Numbered from the stretch's first letter, positions 7,225-14,589 are shown. The stretch is DNA of 32,817 nucleotides from CAZRNB01 sp964601355 (GCA_964601355.1 CAZRNB010000019.1:1-32817); one strand, 5' to 3'. Made by a program: numbers and translations. The notes: generated from the letters alone by a model not told the origin.

Positions 7225-7515
7225 TCACAGTCCATCACTAATATCATGCCAGTCGGGGTTGCTTTGAGCAATAAGTCGTAATTTCTTATCTCGCCTCCAG
7301 TTCTTTATCTGTTTTTCCCTTGCAATCGCAGAAAAAACATCACTGATTGATTCAACATAAACCAGCGTTTCTATCTTATAGCGATGAGTAAAGCCTTCGA
7401 CCAATCCGCTCCTATGTTGAAATACTCTTCTGCTGATATTGTTTGTGAACCCGACATACAGAGTACGCGATTGGTTTGACATAATGTAAACGTAATAAGT
7501 TCTGCTTCCAGGCAT
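7225..7515 (-). CDS. GIY-YIG domain endonuclease (YhbQ/UPF0213-like)
   Basis: 96 aa, a single minimal GIY-YIG domain: YYVYIM (7-12) and LYVGFTNNISRRVFQH (19-34) give the GIY and YIG strands with R29/R30 and H34. EKQIKNWRRDKK (68-79) carries the helix with the metal-binding Glu. Stand-alone proteins of this size are common and their substrate is unsettled, with DNA repair or structure-specific cleavage suspected. TATAAT lies 6 bases before the ATG with no Shine-Dalgarno, so the mRNA could be leaderless. It is flanked on both sides by copies of a palindromic repeat. Confidence 0.88.
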   Translation of the reverse strand: MPGSRTYYVYIMSNQSRTLYVGFTNNISRRVFQHRSGLVEGFTHRYKIETLVYVESISDVFSAIAREKQIKNWRRDKKLRLIAQSNPDWHDISDGL

Positions 7516-7654
7516 ACGTCCATTATAGGGGAAACTACCTTTCTAAGCCAGATTTCTCGACTCGCCTACAGCTCGCTCGAAATGACAGCGGGAATCGGTG
7601 GGCCTTTTGGCGAGGTCAGTGTGTCATGTCGAGCCCATTTGCGTCAATCTTCTT

Positions 7655-7719
7655 TCGTATATCGTATATCGTTTTTTGTTCGTTGTTCGGAGTTCAATAT
7701 TCGCAGTTCGGCGTTCGTT
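7655..7719. repeat. Heptamer tracts (TCGTATA and GTTCNNN)
   Basis: Two CGTATAT units at about 7656-7671 are followed by six units of GTTC plus three variable bases at 7678-7719 (one unit begins ATTC). It lies in the 290-bp gap between the GIY-YIG gene and the 3' end of the next minus-strand gene; I see no gene there. Confidence 0.8.
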
Positions 7720-7807
7720 AGCCGATGGAACATCCTCCGCCCTCAGCCATCTGTTGCTTTGCCTCATTTGTCTATTTGGGGTGTAAGGTTTTTGGCTGGT
7801 TTTTTTC

Positions 7808-8662
7808 CTAGAAAAATCGGGGTAGGATTATTAAAAACAACATTAGCAATATAGCCAATAGTATAAGCCACCAATGTTTTCTGCCATACTTTAATATCCA
7901 CAGGATTTTCTGAAGAATCTCTGGCGGTTTGGGTTCAATCTGTCCGCCATCTTTCTGCGTTTCAATACCGCTGGCCCCTGTCGGCTTTTCGCTGGCTGTA
8001 TTATGCTGTAATGGCCCTGCTATGGCTAACTTTGCTTTTACCGTCAGTAGAGAAGTTTCTATAGTCTGTTGAACATCTTGAGAACTGAATGGAGTTTTCT
8101 GAAACTTTTCTACCAAATGGCGCCAAACTGCGTAGCAAAGCCTATCGGACAAAGTCTTTCTTTCCACGTGTTCAAGTGGATTATAATTAAAATATATTCT
8201 TTCCTGACCCGCCGGCCAGTTTTGTGCATCATGGATTATGGCAAGTAAAACGAATCGATAATCCAAAAGTTCAAGACCCTCATAAACTTGCCCAACACTA
8301 CCCCAAAGCATACTTTCAAGATAATCAAGCGGGTCAGGTTTTGGCTTTCCCTCCATATAAAAGTGAACAAAAAATTCATCATCGGCAAAATAGACACGTC
8401 CACCTGTCCCCATCGTGTCATTTATATGAGCCGTCCACCAAAACCATTTTTCCTCATCTTTGTTTTCATCAATTTGCGTTAGTCCCGCTTCTTTAGCTCT
8501 TTGCCATTCAGCCCGCAGATACTGCCCGTATTTTTCCGCCTCTTTTATTACCTTGTCGATATGATCACAGAATTTATTTTTGTTTTTCTCATTGCCTGTA
8601 ATTAGTTTATTTATCTGTTTTGAAACTTTAACAAGATAACCTATTTGGTTTGTAATCTGCAT
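7808..8662 (-). CDS. Unknown protein with a C-terminal membrane anchor
   Basis: 284 aa. I do not recognise the family. A mostly helical, charged N-terminal part (1-75) is followed by a mixed alpha/beta region rich in aromatic residues (WFWWTAHIND, FFVHFYMEG, LESMLWGSVGQVYEGLELLDYRF). A low-complexity linker (about 218-250) leads to one hydrophobic helix WWLILLAILLMLFLIILP at the extreme C-terminus. No signal peptide is seen, so the topology is tail-anchored with the bulk in the cytoplasm. GGATGAAG precedes the ATG. The next minus-strand gene upstream (8794-9153) is also a small membrane protein, and the two may form a pair. Confidence 0.6.
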   Translation of the reverse strand: MQITNQIGYLVKVSKQINKLITGNEKNKNKFCDHIDKVIKEAEKYGQYLRAEWQRAKEAGLTQIDENKDEEKWFWWTAHINDTMGTGGRVYFADDEFFVHFYMEGKPKPDPLDYLESMLWGSVGQVYEGLELLDYRFVLLAIIHDAQNWPAGQERIYFNYNPLEHVERKTLSDRLCYAVWRHLVEKFQKTPFSSQDVQQTIETSLLTVKAKLAIAGPLQHNTASEKPTGASGIETQKDGGQIEPKPPEILQKILWILKYGRKHWWLILLAILLMLFLIILPRFF

Positions 8663-8793
8663 ATCTTCATCCGTCTTTCTTCGGGTCGGTCTGAGCGTCG
8701 GCAGTTTGGAAAGTTGAGAAAAACCTTACCACTACTCAAAACGCTTAATCAATAGCTTACCGGTCGTCCCGAAAAAATCTCAAAAATCCTTCC

Positions 8794-9153
8794 TCAACCG
8801 TTCACATTGTTGACTTTATTGTCTTTATCTCGACAGAGAAACACCAGTCCGACACCAACAAAAAGAACAAAGGCGCATTGCACAAATAAACGGCGGATGT
8901 CAATTGAAACCATAATATTCCATTTGTCTTTTTGTTCATATAAAACAAAAGGGCTATCTTGGTAATAGAATCTCACTATTAGGTCTCTATCTTCTTTTTG
9001 TAATTGGTCGGGCGGACGTAATAGAAAAGCATATTGCATCTGCAGAGGCACGTTTTTTGAATCTTTTATGAGAACCGCAGTTCGCGACCAAGGTGTATAA
9101 AGACACATACCTGCTACAATCATACACGCTGCACAGATTATTAATCGTTTCAT
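8794..9153 (-). CDS. Small two-helix membrane protein of unknown function
   Basis: 119 aa. An N-terminal hydrophobic stretch (LIICAACMIVAGMCLY) is followed by a hydrophilic segment with strand-like aromatic alternation (LIVRFYYQDSPFVLYEQKDKW). A second membrane helix (LFVQCAFVLFVGVGLVFLC) precedes a short charged cytoplasmic tail. The predicted topology is N-in/C-in with an external loop of about 65 residues. No family is recognised. It is 131 bp upstream of the tail-anchored unknown on the same strand. Only codon-like composition and topology support it, so it may be lineage-restricted. Confidence 0.5.
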   Translation of the reverse strand: MKRLIICAACMIVAGMCLYTPWSRTAVLIKDSKNVPLQMQYAFLLRPPDQLQKEDRDLIVRFYYQDSPFVLYEQKDKWNIMVSIDIRRLFVQCAFVLFVGVGLVFLCRDKDNKVNNVNG

Positions 9154-9371
9154 CTTTCAACTACCAATAAATACAATTTGATTAACTCTTTTATGTCTGG
9201 GCAATCCTGCCGAAAGCCAATCTACTTAACCGGTAGCTTTCCGGTCGTTCTGATTTTCACAGATGTAATTCTATGCAATTTTGACTCAATTGGCAAGATT
9301 TGACTGCATATCTCTTGAGTGCGTGTCAAGATTTTTGGTAAAATCTGCAGAAAGAAAACAGACAAGAGGGG

Positions 9372-9477
9372 GTCATTTCGACCGTAGGCTCACCGTATGT
9401 GGGCCAAAGCGGAGAAATCTGCTTTGAAGGCAGACCTCTCCACTCGGCCATACGGCCTCGGTCGAGGTAACAAAAGG
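9372..9477. repeat. About 106-bp palindromic repeat, copy 1
   Basis: Nested inverted arms: GTCATTTCGACC pairs with GGTCGAGGTAAC, and GGAGAAATCTGC pairs (with G-T) with GGCAGACCTCTCC around a small loop. A second copy in the same orientation, about 85% identical by eye, lies at 26570-26678. It resembles an extended REP/BIME-like element. Confidence 0.8.
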
Positions 9478-9737
9478 CAACCGGCATTGATTTCATTTAT
9501 CTTCATCTGGCTACGATTTACTTCGCCAAGACGAGTAGGTATAATCCCAAATTATGAGAAAAATAAATACTTGTCTGCACAAATTGACACTTATAAGGCC
9601 GACATCGGCTTTTAAAAAGGCTGGCATCCAAAATAAAAGAGGTAGGAGAACCGATTCAAAACTCGATAGAAAAGGTAGAAAATAGAATTCTTCAGAGAAA
9701 ATTATTCGATTCCTGCATCGTTCATTTTCATTGAAAT

Positions 9738-9830
9738 GTCATTGCGAGGCCCGAAGGGCCGTGGCAATCTCTTACCTGATAGACGTAAAAAGCAACGAAA
9801 AGTTTGAGATTGCTTCGCTTCGCTCGCAAT
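9738..9830. repeat. CATTGCGAG-type palindromic repeat
   Basis: The left arm CATTGCGAGGCCCG...GGCAATCTC is matched by the right arm GAGATTGCTTCG...CTCGCAATG, with A-rich spacer DNA between. The outer nine bases pair perfectly (CATTGCGAG/CTCGCAATG). This is a dispersed repeat style seen in many environmental bacterial genomes. Confidence 0.7.
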
Positions 9831-9992
9831 GTCACCCATCATTTGACATGTGACGGACCACTAATTTCCCTAATAAATTTCCTGAACATAATCACCTTTT
9901 TCCTGATATAATAAATATTGGTTACTCAAACCAACTGTTTTTTAACAAACTGTTGTCATAAGAGGATATTTAACAGTAGCATATCACAGTTT

Positions 9993-10065
9993 GTCATTCC
10001 CGCGCAAGCGGGAATCCACTGTTACGGTACGATAAATGGATACCCGCCTTCGCGGGTATGACATC
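9993..10065. repeat. GTCATTCCCGC-type palindromic repeat
   Basis: GTCATTCCCGCGCAAGCGGG on the left and CCCGCCTTCGCGGGTATGAC on the right form two local hairpins and one outer stem with TGGAT/ATCCA inside. A half-copy of the same family lies at 27183-27209, where it is read into the upstream frame of the nucleotidyltransferase. Confidence 0.75.
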
Positions 10066-10107
10066 ACGAACCGGTCAATTTGAACTAGTTAGGAAGGTGA
10101 GGCCTTT

Positions 10108-12339
10108 ATGATACAAAGCAGGAAAATAGTCTCAAGAAAAGACCCGCGTTTTTTGCAGGCATATTTAATAATATTGCTCCTGGCCGTCGCAGTCCCCGCC
10201 CAGGCCGTCACTATAACTTCCATCTCGCAAAATGCCGACACGATAGGCAGGTATGAGAAATTCGAAATAACCTTTACGCTTTCTCAAACGTACTCCAATC
10301 CTTTTGATCCCTGCCAGATAGATATTGCCGTAAGCTTTCAGCAGCCCGACGGAACGGTCGCAACAATTCCGGCATTTTTTTATAGACACTACGATACGAC
10401 GGGCAGCAACCCTGAGCGGTATATTAGCCCCGGCCCTGCGATTTGGAAGACTCGCTTTGCACCGTCGAAACTCGGAACATACAGTTTTGATATCACAATC
10501 AAAGATGATGAGGAAACGGCAGTTAACTCAAATGCCGGCTCTTTCCTCTGCCAGGAAAGCACCTGCAAGGGATTTATCAGGGTCGATCCGAACGACAAGG
10601 CTTTTCTAAGTTATGACAACGGTGACACTCGGCTGAATATCGGGCAGAATATCGGCTGGAATGCCGGTGAGGTCTATAGCTGGAATAATTACATTACCAG
10701 GATGCACGCAGCCGGCGAGAACTGGGTGAGGCTTTGGATGTGCCGGTACGGCGGCAACGGAGGAGTCCTGCTGGAATGGGAAAACGGCACTTACTCAGGA
10801 TACTTCGCAGGGGCAGGACAACTATCCATGCAAACGGCGCAGCGATTGGACAAATTCGTTGAAATCGCAGAACAAAACGGCGTCGCCATCCAGCTTACCT
10901 TGCAGCATCACGGCCAATTCAGCACAAACGTTAATCCCGATTGGAACGAGAATCCTTACAATATCGCAGCCGGCGGCTTTCTCAGCAATCCTGCTGAATT
11001 CTTCACTCATGCTGAGGCGCGAAGGCTGACTCAAAACAAGTACCGTTACATCGTTGCCCGGTGGGGATATTCGCCCGCAATCTTCGCCTGGGAGCTTTTC
11101 AACGAAGTGCAATTTACTGACGGCTGGAGCAGCAACCAGGCAGGCGTTGTCACCTGGCACAATGAAATGGCAGCTTTCCTGCGCAGCATAGACCCCTTCA
11201 AACACCCTGTAACCACCAGCAGCCACGGCTCTGGTTTTGAAAATATCTGGAGTCTTCCGGACATCGATCTAATCCAGGTGCATTACTACGGAAACGATAC
11301 TATCCGCTATTTCGAACAAACTGCAGGGGGCCTGGCAAGTTTCAATAAGCCGGTAATTATGGCAGAGTTTGGAGCAGGAAGCATCACGGGCGTTGACAAC
11401 CCGGAAAGCAACCCTAACGGTCTGCCGGAACCTTACAGAACGCAGATGAGCGAAGCCCTGATGCTGCACGACGGCTTATGGAGCAGTTTCCACGTTAAAA
11501 GCAGCGCCCATCTATGGTGGTGGGACAGTTACATCGACCCCTTTGACCTTTACGATGAATTTACAGCCCTTTCGGTATATGCCGGCAATGAGAACCTGGC
11601 TGACTATAATCTATCTAAGGCTGCCCGTGCCGTTTCCGGGGCAGAAGCGCTCTATGCTAATCCGGTTCTCTCTGATTTCTGGGCGGTTTCTTCTCAAACG
11701 GTATTTACTCTTCAGGATGATTATTTCCCTGGAATGGAAAACCTTTCCCGCTGGCTTCATGGTTCCAGCAAAACTGCTTATAGGTCAAATCCCACTTTCA
11801 ATCTGAATATGCCAACCGACGGTTCTCTGAAAATCCACGTTGAAAGTGTCTCCGCCTGGGGCAATAACCGCTTGCGGGTGCTTGTAAATGCCGTGCAGGT
11901 CTTTTCATCAAGCTATGCCAACGGCTCATCCAATTTTATAATCACGGTCCCGCTTTCGGCAGGAGAGCAATCGGTAAAGATAGAAAATACCGGCCAGGAC
12001 TGGTTTGATATAAGCTGCTACGAGTTCGCTCCCAATAACGTCGCTCTTCTGGATTCGATCGGACTTTCGAGTAATGATCGTGCTTATATCTGGATTTACG
12101 ATACCGGCAGTCAATACGGACAAACAGCACACGGCATCTTTCATAACGAGCTTGTCTATGTTAAGGGACTCGATGATGGACGTTACGTTGTTGATGTTTT
12201 CGCAACGCGTGGCGAGGGAGGCATTATCGCCTCGGGCCAAGCTGATTCTGTTGCCGGCCTATTGACTTACACGCTACCGGACTTCAGCAAAGATATTGCT
12301 GTTAAAGTCAAGCCCGTGAGAGATAACGCAGAGGAATGA
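10108..12339 (+). CDS. Secreted GH5-like glycosidase with DUF5060 domain
   Basis: 743 aa. A signal peptide (hydrophobic core LIILLLAVAVPAQA, cut near residue 33) gives export. Residues about 37-165 form a beta-sandwich like DUF5060, the N-terminal domain of many planctomycete/Bacteroidetes glycosidases. Residues about 166-500 are a GH5-like TIM barrel with the acid/base E333 in WELFNEV and the nucleophile E420 in IMAEFG; NIGWN, WVRLWM and HYYGNDT are also barrel-strand signatures. From about 560 two beta-rich C-terminal domains follow, probably carbohydrate-binding. GGAAGGTGAGG precedes the ATG. The substrate is unknown; a beta-linked plant or algal polysaccharide is likely from family precedent. 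It stands alone between repeat-filled gaps. Confidence 0.85.
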   Translation: MIQSRKIVSRKDPRFLQAYLIILLLAVAVPAQAVTITSISQNADTIGRYEKFEITFTLSQTYSNPFDPCQIDIAVSFQQPDGTVATIPAFFYRHYDTTGSNPERYISPGPAIWKTRFAPSKLGTYSFDITIKDDEETAVNSNAGSFLCQESTCKGFIRVDPNDKAFLSYDNGDTRLNIGQNIGWNAGEVYSWNNYITRMHAAGENWVRLWMCRYGGNGGVLLEWENGTYSGYFAGAGQLSMQTAQRLDKFVEIAEQNGVAIQLTLQHHGQFSTNVNPDWNENPYNIAAGGFLSNPAEFFTHAEARRLTQNKYRYIVARWGYSPAIFAWELFNEVQFTDGWSSNQAGVVTWHNEMAAFLRSIDPFKHPVTTSSHGSGFENIWSLPDIDLIQVHYYGNDTIRYFEQTAGGLASFNKPVIMAEFGAGSITGVDNPESNPNGLPEPYRTQMSEALMLHDGLWSSFHVKSSAHLWWWDSYIDPFDLYDEFTALSVYAGNENLADYNLSKAARAVSGAEALYANPVLSDFWAVSSQTVFTLQDDYFPGMENLSRWLHGSSKTAYRSNPTFNLNMPTDGSLKIHVESVSAWGNNRLRVLVNAVQVFSSSYANGSSNFIITVPLSAGEQSVKIENTGQDWFDISCYEFAPNNVALLDSIGLSSNDRAYIWIYDTGSQYGQTAHGIFHNELVYVKGLDDGRYVVDVFATRGEGGIIASGQADSVAGLLTYTLPDFSKDIAVKVKPVRDNAEE

Positions 12340-12383
12340 ACTCGTCTGGGCGAAGCCAGCCGTAGCCCGATATTTAATGGGAT

Positions 12384-12454
12384 TAATCCCGTTAGAAATC
12401 CCAGCACGTTATGAATTAAGAGGAACAATGTTTATGTGATTTCTAACGGGATTA
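12384..12454. repeat. 17-bp perfect inverted repeat with 37-bp spacer
   Basis: TAATCCCGTTAGAAATC (12384-12400) is the exact complement of GATTTCTAACGGGATTA (12438-12454). The palindrome GGGATTAATCCC (12379-12390) overlaps the left arm, and CTCTAACGG at about 12464 is a partial third copy. It lies 45 bp past the glycosidase stop and could act as a 3' stabilising structure. Confidence 0.75.
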
Positions 12455-12496
12455 GGAAACAATCTCTAACGGCGTCAAACCCGCCCGCCGGTAGGC

Positions 12497-12531
12497 GTTC
12501 TCCGATCGGAGTTCGTTGTTCATTGTTCGCC
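12497..12531. repeat. GTTCNNN heptamer tract, five units
   Basis: Five units: GTTCTCC, GATCGGA, then GTTCGTT, GTTCATT and GTTCGCC. It is the same word class as at 1901-1949 and 7678-7719. Confidence 0.75.
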
Positions 12532-12748
12532 CCGCCACTACTCGTCGCGGAGACTTGTCCGTTCATAGCACGAATGTGCGAAGACGGAAGTCTTGACGAC
12601 CTGTCCTCCGTAGTTCGTCTTGGCGGACGAAGGATGGAAGCCGGATGCCGACAATTTAAAAATATAACTTGTTAGCCGGCCGAATTGTGATACAATCAGG
12701 AGTTGATAAGGATATCGTAGAACATCCCCTACCTTGAAAGGAAAATGT

Positions 12749-12850
12749 ATGGCACAAAGTCATGCTCAAAAGAAAGACGTCAAAAAGAAAGCTCAAAAAA
12801 CACTCAAAGAGAAACGGCTTGAGAAAAGAGCCAAAAGAGCAGGTATATAA
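12749..12850 (+). CDS. 33-residue highly basic peptide
   Basis: A short frame starting MAQSHAQKKDVKKKAQKT and ending EKRAKRAGI: 33 residues, nearly half Lys/Arg, no hydrophobic segment, probably one amphipathic or disordered helix. GAAAGGAAA lies just before the ATG, and a Rho-independent terminator follows 8 bp after the stop, so it is framed as a proper transcription unit. I recall similar tiny KKK-rich hypothetical proteins but cannot name a family. Nucleic-acid or ribosome binding is a guess from charge. Alternatively it could be a small RNA with an incidental frame. Confidence 0.45.
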   Translation: MAQSHAQKKDVKKKAQKTLKEKRLEKRAKRAGI

Positions 12851-12858
12851 CTTTGCAC

Positions 12859-12887
12859 GGCGGGTCAATGACCCACCTTTTTGTTTT
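12859..12887 (+). terminator. Rho-independent terminator after the basic peptide
   Basis: The stem GGGTC/GACCC with an AAT loop is extended by GG/CC past one C-A mismatch and followed by TTTTTGTTTT. It sits directly after the 33-residue frame on the plus strand. Confidence 0.65.
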
Positions 12888-13048
12888 GAATATTTGAATC
12901 CCCACCCCTAGCCTGCGCGAGGACAAGCTTCGTGAGGACAAGTTTTTGTTATTAGGACTTGTCCGCCTTTTAACCGCCGTTCGTTTGACGGGATGGCGGA
13001 TTTGTTTCCGCAGTAAGGTGTCCTGTGGAGAATTTTGGTTAAGGCCTT

Positions 13049-13186
13049 ATGCCGCGTTGTGTAATGTGATGCGGATATCAAGGAACAGCTACTCGTGCCG
13101 GCCCTGCCATGTCGAAATACTACGACAAATACAATATACCGGCAAGAAATTCGCCCCGTGAGATGCCGCTTTACCCCATGAGATAA
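13049..13186 (+). pseudogene. Small frame interrupted by one TGA
   Basis: From the ATG at 13049 (AAGG four bases upstream) the frame reads MPRCVM, TGA, CGYQGTATRAGPAMSK and on to PREMPLYPMR, then TAA. The part after the TGA has protein-like composition (KYYDKYNIPAR). The Cys four codons in and the Cys right after the stop could be a zinc-knuckle pair. It could be a decayed mini-gene, a downstream start at ATG 13109, or readthrough. A selenocysteine reading (CxxU) was considered, but no convincing bacterial SECIS hairpin follows the TGA. Confidence 0.25.
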
Positions 13187-13325
13187 GGATTTTTAGATTA
13201 CAGAACATCGATATGATAGTTATCTCACGGGATGAATTGCGGTGCGGTTGAAAAAAATAGAGTGTTTTTTAGGAGGAAGGCTGATAAAATACATTTTTGT
13301 AGCACTTTTTAATAAGGATCGATTT

Positions 13326-13667
13326 ATGACTTTAGATAATAGAAAATCATCACAGTGCCAAAGAGACGAAGCGTCTGTTGAGATTCTCAGAAAGCTCAGG
13401 GAGAAGCTGCTCTCTGACAGTATTTCAACTGCGAGAGTGGCGGCTTTGAATCTGTCATGGAAACAAGAGGATGGCTTAGCAATACTGACGGAGGCATTAT
13501 TCGGCAACTATCCAAGGACAGCTAAAAAGGCAGCAGCCTACGGACTGAGGAGTATGAATGGCAGAATGCAGAAAATGGCTTCGGAGGTTCTTGAGCAAGG
13601 GCTAAGACATCGTGACCGTACTACCAAAGCTGCATGTGTTAAGTCTATATCCCTGATGAAAGGTTAG
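13326..13667 (+). CDS. Small HEAT-repeat-like helical protein
   Basis: 113 aa from MTLDNRKSS; the frame is open upstream, but TAAGGATCG lies correctly before this ATG and the upstream residues look non-coding. The protein is all-helical: RVAALNLSWKQEDGLAILTEALF and TAKKAAAYGLRSMNGRMQKMASEVLEQGLRHRD look like two to three HEAT-like helical pairs, which usually mediate protein contacts. Similar short HEAT-like proteins, sharing the SWKQEDGL segment as I recall, occur in planctomycete genomes. The function is unknown and no partner gene is adjacent. It stands alone between two repeat-rich gaps. Confidence 0.6.
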   Translation: MTLDNRKSSQCQRDEASVEILRKLREKLLSDSISTARVAALNLSWKQEDGLAILTEALFGNYPRTAKKAAAYGLRSMNGRMQKMASEVLEQGLRHRDRTTKAACVKSISLMKG

Positions 13668-13776
13668 GTTTCGGGGACAGGTTAAGAAATACAAGCCATT
13701 TCCAAGCAGGGAGAAACAGATATGGGCGATAAGGGAAAAAAATAAAGGCACTCGGCGCCCCAGGTAAAAAAAAAAT

Positions 13777-13839
13777 ACGAACTCTGACCCCCGATCCCTG
13801 ACCCCTGATCCCTGATCACTAATTCCTGAGCCGCGAACC
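13777..13839. repeat. CTGANNN heptamer tract, nine units
   Basis: Nine consecutive 7-bp units, most of the form CTGA plus three bases ending in C (CTGACCC, CTGATCC), opened by ACGAACT and closed by GCGAACC. It is the longest tract of this class in the window. Confidence 0.85.
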
Positions 13840-13893
13840 CGCCTTCGCCAGAGGCTACGGCGGGCAAGCCACGTTCTTCAACAATCCTGCTGA
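13835..13893. repeat. Composite repeat, copy 1
   Basis: A 22-bp block at 13835-13856 is identical to 15230-15251, and the block at 13858-13893 matches 15401-15436 in about 31 of 36 positions. Both copies are in the same orientation and bracket the DUF2283/toxin-antitoxin genes. In copy 2 the blocks are split by about 150 bp. Confidence 0.75.
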
Positions 13894-14007
13894 CAACAGC
13901 CATTGGCCACAGAGAAGTGGACAGTAAGAACGACAACACAGGGTTAATCCCCTATTTGTATGGGAAACGCAGATACGCAAATGCCGTGTAGTACCGTCAA
14001 AATCCAA

Positions 14008-14214
14008 TTATGCAGGCGTTGGAGCAACTTGATACTCAATCCGAGTCGGAACCATCACTCGACGCGAAGCATCCAATATTTCCAACGACACCAAATTGCC
14101 TGACGCATCGTAGTCCAGAATGACGCCAGGCTTATCCTCATCACTTTCGGCTATCGGCGTTTCAGTAAAAATCACAGTGAGCGTATCCGTTTGGCGATCA
14201 TAAGTAACCTTCAT
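14008..14214 (-). CDS. DUF2283 family protein
   Basis: 68 aa starting MKVTYDRQTDTLTVIF. The pattern MKxxYDxxxDxLxxxF ... GVILDYDASGNLVSLEILDASRRV is diagnostic of DUF2283, a small beta-rich protein often encoded next to DUF4258 or other toxin-antitoxin-like genes. A start 15 bp upstream is possible, but the chosen ATG overlaps the stop of the upstream frame (ATGA), the usual coupling in this gene pair. An antitoxin-like role is the common guess. Its normal partner here is only a remnant. Confidence 0.82.
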   Translation of the reverse strand: MKVTYDRQTDTLTVIFTETPIAESDEDKPGVILDYDASGNLVSLEILDASRRVMVPTRIEYQVAPTPA

Positions 14215-14396
14215 TTGTCTGCTCTCCAATATTTTGTTATCTTGCTGGTGCGATACACCGTTACAACCTCCGGCGGTTCACGATCAATGTCGATGAAAAC
14301 TCGAAGCAGATACCTTTGAGGCGGTTTACCAGCTTTAATACGTGACTGATAGACGTTGCGTCCTTGTCGCACAGTCTCAATTTGTTCAGGCGCGAC
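14211..14396 (-). pseudogene. N-terminally truncated DUF4258-like gene
   Basis: A 61-codon frame without a start codon: it begins directly after the antitoxin's TGA, in the same frame, and reads EQIETVRQGRNVYQSR ... YLLRVFIDIDREP and EVVTVYRTSKITKYWR before a TGA that overlaps the DUF2283 ATG. The RVFxDxDREPPEVVTVYRTSKIxKYWR end is the conserved C-terminus of the DUF4258-like partners of DUF2283. The N-terminal half, including the usual catalytic-type His region, is missing. It appears to have been cut where it joins the antitoxin gene. GTG at residue 9 is the only possible internal start. Confidence 0.6.
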
Positions 14397-14588
14397 TCAG
14401 GATTGCGGCGAGCGCTTTGGATGCTGGAGTTGTCTGTTCCCTGTTTTCTTTGTTCTATCCACTACCGGATTACGAATGCTGCTCTCTACCTTCCGCAGTG
14501 TCTCCGCCATCAGGTCAAGGTTATGGTTGCACCGCCTGGCAAATTCATCTCTATTTCGCCAGACTTCAATTAAGATTTCATTCTTCAT
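14397..14588 (-). CDS. Putative antitoxin of the PIN toxin
   Basis: 63 aa starting MKNEILIEVWRNRDEFARRC and containing NHNLDLMAETLRKVESS and NPVVDRT. The pattern 'ILxEVWRxRDxxA...ynLdxmxxxLRxxE' is that of the short helical proteins encoded directly after PIN-domain toxins of this subclass. The ATG lies one base after the toxin stop codon (TAG-T-ATG), so the two are coupled. The tail (QLQHPKRSPQS) runs into the junction with the DUF4258-like remnant and may not be native. The antitoxin role is inferred from position and family style. Confidence 0.6.
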   Translation of the reverse strand: MKNEILIEVWRNRDEFARRCNHNLDLMAETLRKVESSIRNPVVDRTKKTGNRQLQHPKRSPQS

Positions 14589-14589
14589 A

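Larger units (their letters stand above)
9154..10107. other. 954-bp gene-free region of palindromic repeats
   Basis: No convincing gene. It holds three unrelated palindromic repeat elements in a row (9372-9477, 9738-9830, 9993-10065), listed separately. Between them, TATAAT at 9907-9912 is a possible -10 for the downstream glycosidase but lacks a clear -35. A 72-residue plus-strand frame at 9397-9615 reads through the first repeat and is spurious. Confidence 0.65.
12340..12748. other. 409-bp intergenic mosaic of repeats
   Basis: No gene. It contains a 17-bp inverted repeat pair (12384-12454), a five-unit heptamer tract (12497-12531) and fragments of CTCCGTAG...GAAGGATGGAAG type (12605-12642), a word also found near 15.33, 16.82 and 28.3 kb. 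TACAAT at about 12691 may be the -10 of the small basic peptide. Confidence 0.55.
12851..13325. other. 475-bp gap with a possible interrupted mini-gene
   Basis: After the terminator the DNA contains repeat fragments (GAGGACAAG twice at about 12918-12941; CCCGTGAGAT at 13154 and its complement ATCTCACGGG at 13223). A coding-looking stretch with an in-frame TGA (13049-13186) is listed separately. Nothing else is supported. Confidence 0.5.
13668..14007. other. 340-bp gap with nine-unit heptamer tract
   Basis: No gene. 13777-13839 is a heptamer tract (listed separately), followed by a composite repeat (13835-13893) that recurs beyond the toxin-antitoxin genes. The 85-residue minus-strand frame over it is translation of the tract. 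Confidence 0.65.

Noticed and set aside
9397..9615. 72-residue plus-strand frame
   Set aside because: Its first half is translation of the 106-bp palindromic repeat; the same words occur at 26.6 kb without a gene.
13067..13120. Selenocysteine insertion element after TGA 13067
   Set aside because: No stem of useful length with an apical loop at the right distance could be drawn; only 3-bp pairings were found.
12946..13161. 71-residue plus-strand frame
   Set aside because: It is in a different frame from the more protein-like 13049-13186 stretch; no ribosome site or family.
13777..13839. Possible CRISPR-like or direct-repeat array
   Set aside because: Units are 7 bp without unique spacers and no cas gene is present; it is a short-period tandem tract.
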